Shown piece by piece: positions 1 through 11,807 of a DNA stretch of 64,000 bases. A model generated the notes under the pieces. The model saw only the letters and a program-made list of their open reading frames with translations. It had not been told where the DNA came from and did no database searches. The DNA comes from Reticulitermes speratus. Taxonomy: Eukaryota > Arthropoda > Insecta > Blattodea > Rhinotermitidae. The position numbers and the translations under genes were made by a program. The DNA lies in the NCBI GenBank assembly GCA_021186555.1, contig JAJKFL010000004.1:26130406-26194405 (forward strand), given 5' to 3'. Position 1 is the stretch's first letter. Each line of letters opens with the position of its first letter.

Positions 1-57
1 GACCTTCTAGTGACAGCAACATATAGATGCAAACGAGTATGGAGCACTGTCCGTGTT

Positions 58-111
58 CGACCCCAGGCCAGTCCATGTGAGATTTGTGGTGGACAAAGTG
101 GCAGGCACCAG
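58..111 (+). mobile_element. SINE A fragment
   Basis: Short internal piece of the tRNA-derived SINE A family. It matches the stretch just after the B box in the full copy at 63699-63983, including the tccatgtg and gtggacaaagtggca blocks. Head and tail are missing. Confidence 0.75.
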
Positions 112-1189
112 TTACTTAATTAAACACTCCAGGACCCTACCCGTACTAGTCACTGTGTGCCCAGAAATTGATAGTGGCTACTAGCCATTGAAACGTACGC
201 AAGGGATCCAGGGCTATATGGTAATTCAGATGGTAGCCAGTGAAATTTAGCCAGCGATCCTGTCCCTGCGATTTCAAGTATCAAGTAATCGCCAGTCATA
301 CATATTTGTAAATTAGATACGAACACGTACATAAAAGTCTACTTTACGTACCATTATTAACAACATTCATATGAACCATTTCGTTACGTTGTGGCATAGC
401 TAGAACTGGAGGCAAATACGGAGGAGGTCAAGGAAATACCAATTCTTTATACACGGAATGGATAGCAAAAAGAAACATTAGAACAGGCATCATTCCCTCA
501 AACATTGTCATCAGATAGTCCTGATGGGCACTGTCGAATAATTTGTACTACCAATGCAAAATCATCCGGATCCCTAGTCTATTTCTTATTAGGGTTGGTA
601 CTGTTTGCTATTACGACTTTTATTCGAATGACGGAAACTGACCGAAAATATTCGGAAAGCAGTACTGATTGAAGAACTTGGATAAGAGCAATCAAATAAA
701 ACTGTTCGATTGAAGGCAACCGAAAACGTATCACAAACAGAACACGCTAGTATTAAATTAATCCTTTCACGTGGTACTCAATACAATTGTACTAATGTGG
801 CTTCAAAACCTCTGTATGGATTTTAGAAAAAAAGACGTTTCGTTTTACCGTAGGGGGATTTTGTTTACTGCCTGTACCTTGGTTAATTTTAACGCTGTTT
901 TCATAGCCACAGAATCTGAAGTGGCTTATTCCACACACATCATGCGGCAGTTATGACGTGCAGTATTAATCTGGCCCACCGCCTGCACTGTTAACACTGC
1001 CTGCATACGCGCTGATATGTTGTCTCAACAGATAAACCTGTATACTCTCACGATGGCACAGCGTAGCGCCGAAACGTGCATGTAGTCGCAAAATACGTAG
1101 CTTTAAGTGCAAGGCCGTGGACCAGAGTAGCACCGCACATTTGAAGTTGTGACTGATATGTCACTCAGCAGTTATAAAACAAAAGACCT
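112..1189. other. No gene recognised
   Basis: AT-rich sequence with only short chance reading frames and no recognised protein. The one structured item is a core of the form GATGG ... CCGAAACGTGC at 1052-1079, like the centre of the palindromic elements elsewhere in the window. Confidence 0.6.
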
Positions 1190-1465
1190 GCCCCTGTCCA
1201 CGCAATAAAAGCATATAGAGGGAGTAGATGTATACCTCCACTCATTCTTGACCTCGGTACAAGATGGAATTAAGTGGTCGATCTTAGGCCCCGGCCGCTT
1301 TACCCCCGGGGAAAGAAAACCGGTCCCCACTGAATAGAAGGCTGGATGGGCCCCGGAGTCTGTCTAAACGTTTTGGAGAAAATAATATTTTGTCCCTGCT
1401 GCGATTCAAACCCCGGATCGTTCAACCTGTAGCCTGGTCGCTATACCGACTGATCCATATTCAAA
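1190..1465 (-). mobile_element. SINE B, nearly full length
   Basis: Minus-strand copy of the tRNA-Lys-like SINE B. The 3' part is at low coordinates (ctgtccacgc), followed by the central ggccgctttacccccgg block, the inverted B box (gattcaaaccccgg) and the inverted A box (ctataccgactgatcc). The sequence is diverged and no clear target-site duplication is seen. Confidence 0.85.
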
Positions 1466-1629
1466 ACTGATGGCAGACAATTAAGTATGAAGTACGTAAC
1501 TCCCAGTGTAAAGACTTATACCCCCCAGCACGTGAGGAGTGCATGTTCTGTTAGAAAGTCTGTCTCCTGAACACGAACGACTGATATATTTTAAACTTTT
1601 TTAAACTTATTATTTTATGTGATTTGTTG

Positions 1630-1903
1630 TGCAGTGATGGTCAAATTATAGCGACTATGCTACGGGCTGGAGGGTCGCGGGTTCGAATCCCGATAGAGGC
1701 ACGAGATTTTTCTCTGCTCCAAACCGTCCAGACCGACTCTGGGGTCTACCTAGCCTCCTATTCCTATTCCCGGGGGCAAAGCGGCCGGGGCGTGAAGTTA
1801 ACCACTAATCTCCATCTAGTGACGAGGTTAAGAATGAGTGGTGCTGCACCTTTACACCCCCTACACGCCTTCATGGCGTGCGACAGGGAAAAGTTTACCT
1901 TTA
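1630..1903 (+). mobile_element. SINE B, nearly full length
   Basis: Plus-strand SINE B with a degenerate A box, an intact B box (gggttcgaatcccg), the central cccgggggcaaagcggccgg block and a tail ending in tttaccttta. It lies about 165 bp from the minus-strand copy at 1190-1465. The open frame across it is a by-product of the element. Confidence 0.85.
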
Positions 1904-2018
1904 TGTGCAAACTTCCCTAACTTTATTAAACAGGTACACTTCAGGGTTGTAACCTTTTCAACGTGACTACTATCAGTTTGTATAAGGTGTGACACTGTTG
2001 CTTTTACTTCTTACATAT

Positions 2019-2400
2019 GAATTGCAGAGTAGCTCAGTCAGAACAGTGAGGGGAAACGGGGTGCGAGGCCAGGGTTCAGTAACAAGAGGTGGGCCCGCAC
2101 AGCTGTGTCAGTACAGTGACATGATACAGCCTGAAGAGCCCGGGTTTGGTTATAAGAGGTGGGCCGGAATATCTCAGGCTGGGCGTGATTACACGAAGTG
2201 GGCCGGGATAGCTCAGTCGGTATAGTGATAGACGACGGCTTGGACGGCCCGAGTTCCATAAGAGGTGGGCCGGGATAGCTCAGTCGGTATAGTGACAGAC
2301 GACGGCTTGGACGGCCCGAGTTCGATAAGAGGTGGGCCGGGATAGCTCAGTAAATACAGTGACTGTCTATGAGCTGGACGGCCGGGTTTAGATTATAAAA
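2019..2400 (+). repeat. Tandem array of SINE B tRNA-like heads
   Basis: Five to six tandem units start at about 2019, 2089, 2159, 2198 (following a shortened 39-bp unit), 2265 and 2332; period 67-70 bp. Each unit begins near gtgggccgggatagctcag and covers little more than the tRNA-like head. The A box (tagctcagtcggta) is clear in the first and last units, and a B-box-like gagttcgat or gggtttgg occurs in most. The two units from 2198 to 2331 are almost identical, so the most recent duplication is young. No SINE body follows the last unit. Confidence 0.85.
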
Positions 2401-2742
2401 AGCTGGAAGTAAGATGTACGACTACAAATACAACAAACATACAAATAAGCTATTTAAAGTAGTCCACATTAAAAATCACGACTGTCGCAAAAGTTAAAGT
2501 GCGCCTTAGGGAAGCATTTGGGAAGAGTACTGTAGAGGTGTGATGAAAGACGTGGAAATACTTTAGACACAGTCTAGATGTGAATTACTGGACACTGTTA
2601 CAGGAAGACGAAACTCGGAGTACTCGTACATTCTGAGACACGATTTATTTCCTACAGATATGTTACATAATTTAGAGGCGTTTATTAAAAAATGGAACCT
2701 AGGCGAAGTTACGTTAGAACAGTATTTTTTTTAATTTTTATT
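2401..2742. other. No gene recognised
   Basis: AT-rich spacer between the tRNA-head array and the SINE A copy. It ends in a T-rich stretch that forms the inverted A-rich tail of that SINE. A site agaacagtatt at 2716-2726 probably is the left target-site duplication of SINE A. Confidence 0.5.
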
Positions 2743-3008
2743 GAAGGGCCCCGTAGCAGATGCTGCGGACAAACCGCAACCTTGAAGGCTTACTGTGCAA
2801 CTCTATGAGGAAGACGATGAAGATGACAATGAGGCTTTTTTCTGCTTGTCCATTTTAATGGAGCACCGGTGGAATAAAATTGACAGGGGAAAACCGAAGT
2901 ACACGGAGAAAAACCTGTCCCAGTGCCACTTTGTCCACCACAAATCCCACGTGGACCGGGCCTCCGCGTTTAAAGGCCGGAGACTAACCGCCTGAGCCAT
3001 AGCACGGA
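2743..3008 (-). mobile_element. SINE A, full length, with amplified 5' junction
   Basis: Minus-strand SINE A. The 3' end is at 2743 (gaagggccccgtagcag), the central part contains ggagcaccggtgg, and the tRNA-like head is at about 2960-3008 with inverted A box ctaaccgcctgagcca. The B-box region is altered (a gap where other copies carry gggttcaatcc). The head runs directly into the 51-bp array. Near-matching 11-mers at 2716-2726 and 4491-4501 (10 of 11 identical) probably are the target-site duplications, so the array grew at the SINE/flank junction. Confidence 0.85.
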
Positions 3009-4502
3009 CACAGAACTGTATTACAAGCATCCGACTAACCGCCTGAGCCATGGCACGGACACAGAACTGTATTACAAGCACCCGACTAACCGCCTGAGCC
3101 ATGGCACGGACATAGAACTGTATTACAAGCACCTGACTAACCGCCTGAGCCATGTCACGGACACAGAACTGTATTACAAGCACCTGACTAACCGCCTGAG
3201 CCACGGCACGGACACAGAACTGTATTACAAGCACCTGACTAACCGCCTGAGCCACGGCACGGACACAGAACTGTATTACAAGCACCTGACTAACCGCCTG
3301 AGCCACGGCACGGACACAGAACTGTATTACAAGCACCTGACTAGCCGCCTGAGCCATGGCACGGACACAGAACTGTATTACAAGCACCCGACTAACCGCC
3401 TGAGCCATGGCACGGACACAGAACTGTATTACAAGCACCCGACTAACCGCCTGAGCCATGGCACGGACACAGAACTCTATTACAAGCACCTGACTAACCG
3501 CCTGAGCCATGGCACGGACACAGAACTGTATTACAAGCACCTGACTAACCGCCTGAGCCACGGCACGGACACAGAACTGTATTACAAGCACCTGACTAAC
3601 CGCCTGAGCCACGGCACGGACACAGAACTTTATTACAAGCACCTGACTAACCGCCTGAGCCACGGCACGGACACAGAACTGTATTACAAGCACCTGACTA
3701 ACCGCCTGAGCCACGGCACGGACACAGAACTTTATTACAAGCACCTGACTAACCGCCTGAGCCACGGCACGGACACAGAACTGTATTACAAGCACCTGAC
3801 TAGCCGCCTGAGCCATGGCACGGACACAGAACTGTATTACAAGCACCTGACTAACCGCCTGAGCCATGGCACGGACACAGAACTGTATTACAAGCACCTG
3901 ACTAGCCGCCTGAGCCACGGCACGGACACAGAACTGTATTACAAGCACCTGACTAACCGCCTGAGCCACGGCACGGATACAGAACTGTATTACAAGCACC
4001 TGACTAACCGCCTGAGCCACGGCACGGACACAGAACTGTATTACAAGCACCTGACTAACCGCCTGAGCCACGGCACGGACACAGAACTTTATTACAAGCA
4101 CCTGACTAACCGCCTGAGCCACGGCACGGACACAGAACTGTATTACAAGCACCTGACTAACCGCCTGAGCCACGGCACGGATACAGAACTGTATTACAAG
4201 CACCTGACTAACCGCCTGAGCCACGGCACGGACACAGAACTGTATTACAAGCACCTGACTAACCGCCTGAGCCACGGCACGGACACAGAACTTTATTACA
4301 AGCACCTGACTAACCGCCTGAGCCACGGCACGGACACAGAACTGTATTACAAGCACCTGACTAACCGCCTGAGCCACGGCACGGACACAGAACTTTATTA
4401 CAAGCACCTGACTAACCGCCTGAGCCATGGCACGGACACAGAACTGTATTACAAGCACCTGACTAACCGCCTGAGCCATGGCACGGACACAGAACTGTAT
4501 TA
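2984..4502 (-). repeat. 51-bp minisatellite, about 30 copies
   Basis: A 51-bp unit is repeated head to tail for about 1.52 kb with few substitutions. Roughly half of each unit (taaccgcctgagccatggca) is the inverted 5' end of SINE A with its Pol III A box; the rest (acagaactgtattacaagca) is the flank including the target site. Because 51 is a multiple of three, the array gives a 558-residue minus-strand reading frame made of 17-residue repeats. I regard it as fortuitous. Variant bases (ctttatt versus ctgtatt, ggatac versus ggacac) recur at multiples of 51; the ggatac units are 204 bp apart, indicating a four-unit higher-order repeat. Confidence 0.95.
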
Positions 4503-7500
4503 AACCACCCGAGTCTCCCGATTGTTAGTGTTCTTTCATTAAAACCTTTCAAGGATTCCTCTCCTCGAAATAGCGTTAAGAGTGTTTGTCCTTTAAGGAA
4601 CTTGTTCATAATTTAAACACACATATGCAAATCTGTAATTAGTCACGGGAAAAACGTAAGACTGATTTGAACAGCAGTCCTTGTGACATAGCGCAAACGT
4701 CACCCCTCAGCAGTCAGCCGGAAGTTCCTCTGACCGTCTCTTAATTGCTCTTCCAATTGACCCCAGTCAGATGCAACTTGACCCGGCCCGGTCAGTGGTT
4801 CCAACCTACAGTGATGAAGTGTCATAATGAATTCTGAAATTCCAAATATTGTCGGAAATGTGCATGATACAAGAAAAGCGACTGTCTCTATTCCTGGAAT
4901 GCCAATGAAGTTAAAAAAGTACATATGAGGTATAATTTCTCATACTGGCCCAGAGAAGACGTTGAATGAAGACGCTTAAACATTTATTTTGTTCATGTGA
5001 AAAACTTGCGGAAAATTAAATTTACAAATCCTTTGATAACCAAAACAAGGTTTGATAGGCTGCGCAAGTAGCTAGGACGTGGAAGAAGAAGCAACGCGTA
5101 CAGCAATGCTGACAGGATACATGTCGGAAACCCATACCTGAGAGACTACAATTGAAACTGGGAGATATCTTATATGGAAAATTAATAATATATCTGACAT
5201 AATCAAAATCAGAGGATGAGAAAGGAGCTTGAGAACAATAATAAGACTTTTTTTAGAATATTTCCAGCAACGATAATACGACCAGTGGATTCGCAAGGTG
5301 TTTCCGCATGAGCTGCAGTTTGCTACGAAGACGTAATACCGCAGCTATTCGCTGAATTCTTCCTGTCTCCCCAAGCAGACACATTGCTCTACCATTTAAC
5401 TATGCATAATTTCTTCCATTAAAAGAGTAGACGGAATAAGATTAGAGGGGAATACAAGAGGACGAAATAATGAGGCAACCACATTGACCTTAAACCGACC
5501 GGAGGGAAAAGCAGTGGCGTATAGGTTAGGAGGAAATTAAATACGGGAGCAGCTCTGCAGGCTTGGCAGTGGTTCAATGTCACAATATTCCCCGCATAGA
5601 CGAATGGATTGCCACAAATTTAGATGCATCATTACAGAACAGGGGTGAGACTAAAACGCTGAGACAGGGGAATAATTTACACGTTTTCATTTGGTCCCGT
5701 TTTAGACTAGACTTAAGAAAAGAGTAAACAACTGTAAAACACAAACCATGTTCCCCTAATAAACAATTGCGAAATTATTATTTCAGAGCTGCACCCTACA
5801 GTTTAAATTAAAAGATACAATCGCCGTGAGGCTGAGTATAACGCCTTAAAAGCGGGTACTGGTGTAAACTCGAAGAAGCTTTCCGTTCGACACTAGGTAG
5901 GAGTGAGTGATCAGCTACATGTTACGGCAATTAAGGTCCAGAAAAAGTCCTCATCTATCCTTCGAACAGGAGGTGAAGTGAATCCCAGAGTTAGCTTGAA
6001 TGTGCAACCATACGGAAGAGGAAAGTTTCTTCCCCTGCCGGAAACCAACCATCTAGTTTTCAGTACATAGCCAGTCATTTTAATGCCTAAGTTATCTTGA
6101 ATTTACATAGGAAGGAAAATAAATCTCTCTTCTCTACTTTTATGATTCAATTCGCTTTCGTGTGTGCACCACTTATTTAGTGAGAGGAAAAAAAAGTGAT
6201 CTGAAGTGCACGAAATCCGGTCCTTCAGAACAGGCCTAAGGTTCACATCAACAACCACATTGCACCTCGTATGAAATATCACCAGCCTCAGACACGAGTT
6301 CATGTTTCGTACAACTTAACAAAGCACTCCTACGGTAAGGGCAAAGCAGAAGAACTAAAATAACACAAATATATACGGTCTGCCACGCTCTCCAATCCGT
6401 TCTTCTGTTGTTAAACTACCGTACTAATAAGTAAAAATTATAAACGATGGGTATGCAAACTGAGTCGCGTATTAAGATATCCTATTCAAACTGTCACAGG
6501 CTATCCCTGTCTCCTCCGTGTGAAAGTGTTTAGATGTGATAATGGCCCCTTAATGGGATCTGACGGGTCGAATTGTATTCATAAATCAAATAACAAGAAC
6601 GGGCAAAATCATTCATCATTAACACTAAAGTGCGAGTCCAGTTCACGAAAGACGTCGCCCTGCTCTATGTCCATAAGCAGTCCGTTACGAATTGAATGAA
6701 CAGGGCGATATCAGGTGTTAGGACAATGCTGTCTTTGGACAACACATAAGAAGTTGCATTGCCTTATTAGTAACATTCCTGAAACCAATTAATTTGTACA
6801 AACGTTTCGGAAGAAGGTACTTACTTTTTGAAAATATTACAATTGTATTCCAGCATTTTTTCTCATGTGGATACATAGCTAGGTACGGTCAAAGATACGT
6901 CTAAACCCTTACAGAAAACTGGCCTTAAAAATATAATTTAAAGAAACGAGGAACCAGCAACTACTTGCCCCGGGTCATGTACTAACGAGCGGCATACACA
7001 AATTGTTATGCAAATCTGCTAAAGGGCTCAACAGACATGCGAAAATTTACTTCGGCAGAATAATATTCACGTGTCTTATAGAACGTTATATAAAAACCTG
7101 TCAAGATTCAACATGCGTGTAAACATCCAACTAAGGCTTTAAGTAGCGTAACTCCTTAAAATGAACCAAAGAGAACAAAATGTTAGCAATGTATTCTACG
7201 TGGTAATATTCACATAACGTACCTGTAACTTACACGCCTATAAATCTTTATCAAAATCTGGCGATTCAGAAAAAAATAAAAATTGTATTTGTCTTATAAT
7301 TTAAGTGGCCTGCATAATGATACAGTCTAACACAAAATACAACTGACTCAAGCGAAGTTTGTTAAGCCTCAGCATGTGCGAAACTTCATGGCTTCACATA
7401 TTCACAGCCACAGCCGTGAGAAAACCCGAAAACTCTTAGGAATAAGAACTTGATGAAAAGCGATCAAAATCAATAATGACCTTCAGGCAGTGTTACACGC

Positions 7501-7848
7501 GAAAGAACAGACGCACTGGTATAAACACATGAACACATGAACACACCTCTCAAACGGCACTGATAAAGCAGGCAGATAGATACCCACAAAATATCCTTAA
7601 ATCAAGAGATGCTCAACACCTTCTTCCAATCTCGGAGAAGTGGGAACGTTTTCTTTTATAATACTGATCAGCTGGCGCGACTGAAATTGATAACAATTAT
7701 AAATCGGTTTTAGAAAGAAGGGAGCCAAGACTCCATAGTATAGAGTTGCTGGGATGAAAATTTGTTGGTGTTATTAACGATAATTGAAATCATTCAATAG
7801 TTCTTGTTATTCGGTTTGGAATTTACTTCGATACCCTTCAATGACGGC
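4503..7848. other. No gene recognised, 3.3 kb
   Basis: AT-rich unique-looking sequence. Reading frames are all under about 75 codons and none resembles a known protein. No SINE head, LINE motif or tandem repeat stood out. It may be intergenic or intronic. Confidence 0.55.
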
Positions 7849-8085
7849 AGCAGAATCCCGGTGGAGGCGAGATTTTCCGCATCCGTCCAGACCGGCCCTA
7901 GGGCCCACCCAGCCTCCTGTATAATGGGTACCGGGTCTCCTTCCCGGGGGTAAAGCGGCCAGGGCGTAGCATTCATAACCCACCCCAATCTAACGCCGAT
8001 GTTAAAGAAAGAGTAAAGCTATTTCTCTACTCCATCTCTGGGCCTTCAAGACCTGTTCTATGATGACCTTTACCTTTACCTTTAC
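7849..8085 (+). mobile_element. SINE B, 5'-truncated
   Basis: Plus-strand SINE B starting at the end of the B box (cagaatcccggtgg), with complete body (accggccctagggcccaccc, cccgggggtaaagcggcc) and a tail of repeated tttacc units at 8066-8085. The A box is missing. Confidence 0.88.
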
Positions 8086-8820
8086 TATTCAACGATACTA
8101 CTTACATATGGGAAGGGTAGCCTCACTACGAACTCAGATCCTGCAGAAAATTTATAAACGCTCAATCACGGATAAATTTATGATGTTAATATCTGATGTC
8201 ACGTTGTCTGTTGGGCGAAGGAAGTGTCGTCAGATAATTGATACTTGATATCACATTGACTGTAAAGCGATTACGTGTCGTACTGTAATTCATCACACTG
8301 ACATTTCGAGAAAATCGAGGATGGCAGCAGTGAAGCCTGACAGCCTTAAACGTTACCAGACAGGCAAACTAGTACAAAAATACATTTTATGGAGTATTTA
8401 TGACGCTGACTGGCAACGATATGGCAAATTTTTTTTTTTCGGATTTTCTCGCACTTGGAAGACGCATGCAGACAGCAACACGTACGCGCTCCCACACGAA
8501 TGTTCTGCACACGCAGAATCAAATTATTTAATACAAACAGTTAAACAGTAAAAAAAAAAGATCACATGGTACTTATTCAGCCATTTAAGACTGACGTTGG
8601 TCTAAGTTACAGGTTACATAGAAGTCTCAGTTCCTTCTGACGGAGAACGCGTTCTGTGTCAGTTTAAAGACCAATCAGTTTAAAGACCAATCAGTTAGCG
8701 TCGTTTATTGCAAGAATCACAGGAAACATATAAACATAATGACGGGCAAAATGCATAGTTCCTTATTGTTACAGCACGTAGTACACCAGTAGGCTTCGGA
8801 GGGTTAGCAGAGATTGTGAA

Positions 8821-8824
<4 letters not shown>
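8086..8824. other. No gene recognised
   Basis: AT-rich sequence with short homopolymer runs (T-run near 8430, A-run near 8552) and a small duplication of cagtttaaagaccaat at about 8659-8691. No protein similarity seen. Confidence 0.55.

Positions 8825-8861
<37 letters not shown>
8825..8861. repeat. (AAT)n microsatellite
   Basis: About twelve copies of a trinucleotide ATA/TAA repeat. Confidence 0.95.
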
Positions 8862-8992
8862 CTACAACAAAATATAAACTTTATGCCTAACCAAAAGAAA
8901 AAAACCCGGCATCATAATCAAGTCTACGTAATTCTAGTACGGCTGTCTTCCATTTACATCACCCCCATAGAAACTCTATTGCGACATTAAAC

Positions 8993-9250
8993 GTTTTTTT
9001 GTCCAATGGCGCAACAGCCCCAAGTGGGCCAGGGCCTCCTCATTATCGAGGCTTCGCGATCACACTCAGACACACCACACTGGGTATGACTCCCCTGGGC
9101 GAGTGATCAGTCCGACGCAGAACCTCTACCAAACAACACACAACAATCGCATGAGAGAGACATCCATGCCCCCGGCGGGAATCGAACCCACAATCCCATC
9201 AAGCGAACGGCCGCAGACTCACACCTTAAACCGCGCGGCCACTGGGATCG
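8993..9250 (-). mobile_element. SINE C, full length, with target-site duplication
   Basis: Minus-strand SINE C. The inverted A-rich tail (gttttttt) is at the left, then the gggccagggcctcctcatta block. At the right are the inverted B box (gggaatcgaacccacaatcc) and A box (ccttaaaccgcgcggcca) of a tRNA-Leu-like head. It is flanked by a perfect 12-bp direct repeat gcgacattaaac at 8981-8992 and 9251-9262. Confidence 0.95.
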
Positions 9251-9262
9251 GCGACATTAAAC

Positions 9263-10260
9263 ATCTAGGCCTATCAAACAGCATCACACAGCTTCAAAAA
9301 TTGGTGACAGGGCCTAACATCTGCCGCATGGTCCACAAATTGTATAAAGGCAATGCTCCATTAAAACGAATAACCAACTCAGAATGTTTACTACACAATT
9401 ATCTATATATAAATTTGCATGTAATAATTCAATTCAATTCTTTACAATTGATGCGCTGGCACAAAAGCCATAAGGACAAATGTGGAGACAGCACTGAAAA
9501 AATAACCACAACCTAAAACATATAAAATACAGATAATAAGAACAAAACATATTAGCAACAGACAGCATATTTGTTAAAGCAGAAAAGAACACGTAGTTAA
9601 GAGAGATAATTTGTTCCTGAATATTAGGTGATGGTGGTGGTGGTGGTGATGGTGATGATGACGACGACAACGATATAAGGAAACATTTCAGGTACTATAC
9701 TTGAATTTTACTCCTTACAAAGATATTACTTGAGAGATCAATTCATCTGTTTACTTTACTTAATTATTAAGAAATTTTACGCCGAATGTTTTTTTTTTCG
9801 CCAAATTGTTACATTTTTTCGGAACACACTTTGCCTAGTTCGAGGGTTCGTGAATGCCATGCGCAGCCACAAGCCTTCCTGGCAACGCAGCAATAAAAGT
9901 TTCCCTCCCACACTGGACGGGCAATGATTGCTTCGGCCTGTGGTCTGTTACATACAGCTGAAGGGCACAGTTGGAAACGTTGAAAACAGCACATTACACA
10001 GCTCTCCCTATTGTACAGTTCATCAGCGATTTTATTTACTAAAACTGGAAACAAGAGAGAATTTAATATCAGACTTGATACTTTAACCGGCGACTGAAAG
10101 CGGCGATACAACCATCTCGGGCTATCAGCCTTGTAAATCCAGAGAAGAAAGCAACGTTTCGGAGACTCAGATTCCCTGACAGGCTCCCGACGGACACAAA
10201 ATAGCGGATTATGAAAAGTAATGTAGATACTTGGTAAAAAAAATATATATAAATAAAATC
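9263..10260. other. No gene recognised; short microsatellite
   Basis: AT-rich sequence. A degenerate gtg/gat triplet repeat occupies about 9628-9669. Reading frames of up to 137 codons overlap SINE C or simple repeats and look non-coding. Confidence 0.55.
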
Positions 10261-10546
10261 AAAGGTGAAAGAGGTAAAGTTTTCCCCGTCCACGCCATGA
10301 AGGGATGTACAGCAGATGTACAGCTCCACACATTCTGATCCTCGGCACTAAATGGAGATGAGTGGTTAACTTCACGCTCCGTCTACTTTACCCCGGGAAA
10401 AAGACCCCGATACCAATTGAGTAGGAAGCTGGGTGGGCCCCAGAGCCGGTTTGGCGTTTCGGAGGACGGGAAAATCTCTTTCCCCTACACGGATTCGAAC
10501 CCATAGGGGCTTAGTCTCTATACCGACTATACTACCCCGGCTCCTA
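10261..10546 (-). mobile_element. SINE B, full length
   Basis: Minus-strand SINE B with degenerate ggtaaa tail at the left, central tctactttaccccgggaa block, inverted B box (ggattcgaaccc) and inverted A box (ctataccgactatacta), ending in cccggctcc. It sits directly beside the SINE C copy at 10570. Confidence 0.9.
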
Positions 10547-10569
10547 TAAATACAACTAACTATCAATTA

Positions 10570-10836
10570 GCCAATTCCAGTGGCCGCGCGGTCTAAGGCG
10601 TGGGTCTGCGGCCGCTCGCTTACTAGGATTGTGGGTTCGAATCCCACCGGAGGCATGGATGTCTGTCTCTTGTGAGTGTTGTGTGTTGTTGTCAGGTAGA
10701 GGTCTCTGCGACGAGCTGGTTCCTCGTCCAGAGGAGTCCTACCGACTGTGGTGTGTCTAAAAGTGTGATCGTGAAGCCTCGAACAATGAGGCGGCCTAGG
10801 CCCCCAAGGGGCTGTCGAGCCATTGGGAACAAAAAA
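10570..10836 (+). mobile_element. SINE C, full length, with target-site duplication
   Basis: Plus-strand SINE C. The head has A box ggccgcgcggtctaaggcg and B box gtgggttcgaatcccac, closely like tRNA-Leu. The body contains ggcatggatgtctgtctctt and the 3' end ggggctgtcgagccattggg followed by an A-rich tail. A 9-bp direct repeat tatcaatta flanks it at 10561-10569 and 10837-10845. Confidence 0.95.
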
Positions 10837-10845
10837 TATCAATTA

Positions 10846-11500
10846 AATGACTAATAATGTTTAGAAATGTGGCCTGAAAACGAATCATCAACTTGCTGCA
10901 TTAATACAAGCCTATTACGAAGAAATAAAATCGCAGGAACATATGCCAAAGACAAGGAAGAATATTTTTAATCACAGCAACTGAAGCCGGCTAACAGCTT
11001 AATCCGTAACGACGATAATGACAGTACTCTCAATTAATTAGAAAGGGATGGGTGTATTAAAAACCTGAGAAGCAATTTCGTGGATTCTTATGGTCCAGGG
11101 ATTAGCCACACATAGTGCATTTTATCAGAAATGTGAACTCCTGGGTTCCAGGAATACTCTTCTAGGTCACTTACGGCAGGAAGACTGGGAGGGCCTTCCC
11201 ATGGAAAAGAGAAGTGATAACATAAGCGAAAACGGCTTTTTTTTTTGTTACACACAACTGCGAAAATTAACTTCCAGCAACTAAACCAGTACTTGTCAAC
11301 CGCACTCTCTTAGGCTTAAGTTACGTAACGTGCAAAACAAACCTGCTGTAAATGATCATGATGACCTTAGAAATATAACACGTCATTAAAAAATAAGGAA
11401 ATAATATATTACAATTAATAAATCGTGATTACGAAAGATTATCAGATTACACCGCGAGAATGCTTGCTATTATTTTGGGTTTGGATGTCTTACCATGGTA
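10846..11500. other. No gene recognised
   Basis: AT-rich sequence with short frames only and a T-run at about 11238. Nothing recognised. Confidence 0.55.
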
Positions 11501-11509
11501 TATCCTATA

Positions 11510-11797
11510 AAGGTAAAGTTGCCCCTTTCCACAACATGAAGGTATACAGGGCGAGTAGAGGTACAGCTACGCTCATTCCTGACTTCGGAAATAGATGGGG
11601 GTGAGTGGTCAGCCTCAGGAACCAGCCGCTTTGTCCCCGGAAAGAACCCCGATAACAACTGAATAAGAGGCTGGGTGGGCCCCAGAAACGGTCTGGACGT
11701 TTTGGAAGGAAATCTCTTGCTCCTGCCAGGATTCGAAATCGGAATCATCTAGTCCGTCGCCTAGTCGCTATATCGTGTACGGTATACCGACTCCCGT
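11510..11797 (-). mobile_element. SINE B, full length
   Basis: Minus-strand SINE B with aaaggtaaag tail, central ccagccgctttgtccccgg block and diverged inverted A and B boxes. The head carries a small internal insertion (cgtgtacggtata). An imperfect duplication, tatcctata at 11501-11509 and tatcctaca at 11799-11807, probably marks the insertion. Confidence 0.88.
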
Positions 11798-11807
11798 TTA
11801 TCCTACA

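Noticed and set aside
2803..4479. 558-codon minus-strand frame of 17-residue repeats
   Set aside because: It is produced by a 51-bp minisatellite whose period is a multiple of three, plus SINE A sequence. No non-repeat domain, no promoter and no conserved protein character.
2984..4502. CRISPR-like array
   Set aside because: Units are contiguous 51-bp tandem copies with no unique spacers, in a eukaryotic setting.
10576..10650. tRNA-Leu gene candidate (and the similar sequence at 48977)
   Set aside because: The tRNA-like region continues into the SINE C body and tail and is flanked by target-site duplications, so these are SINE heads, not tRNA genes.
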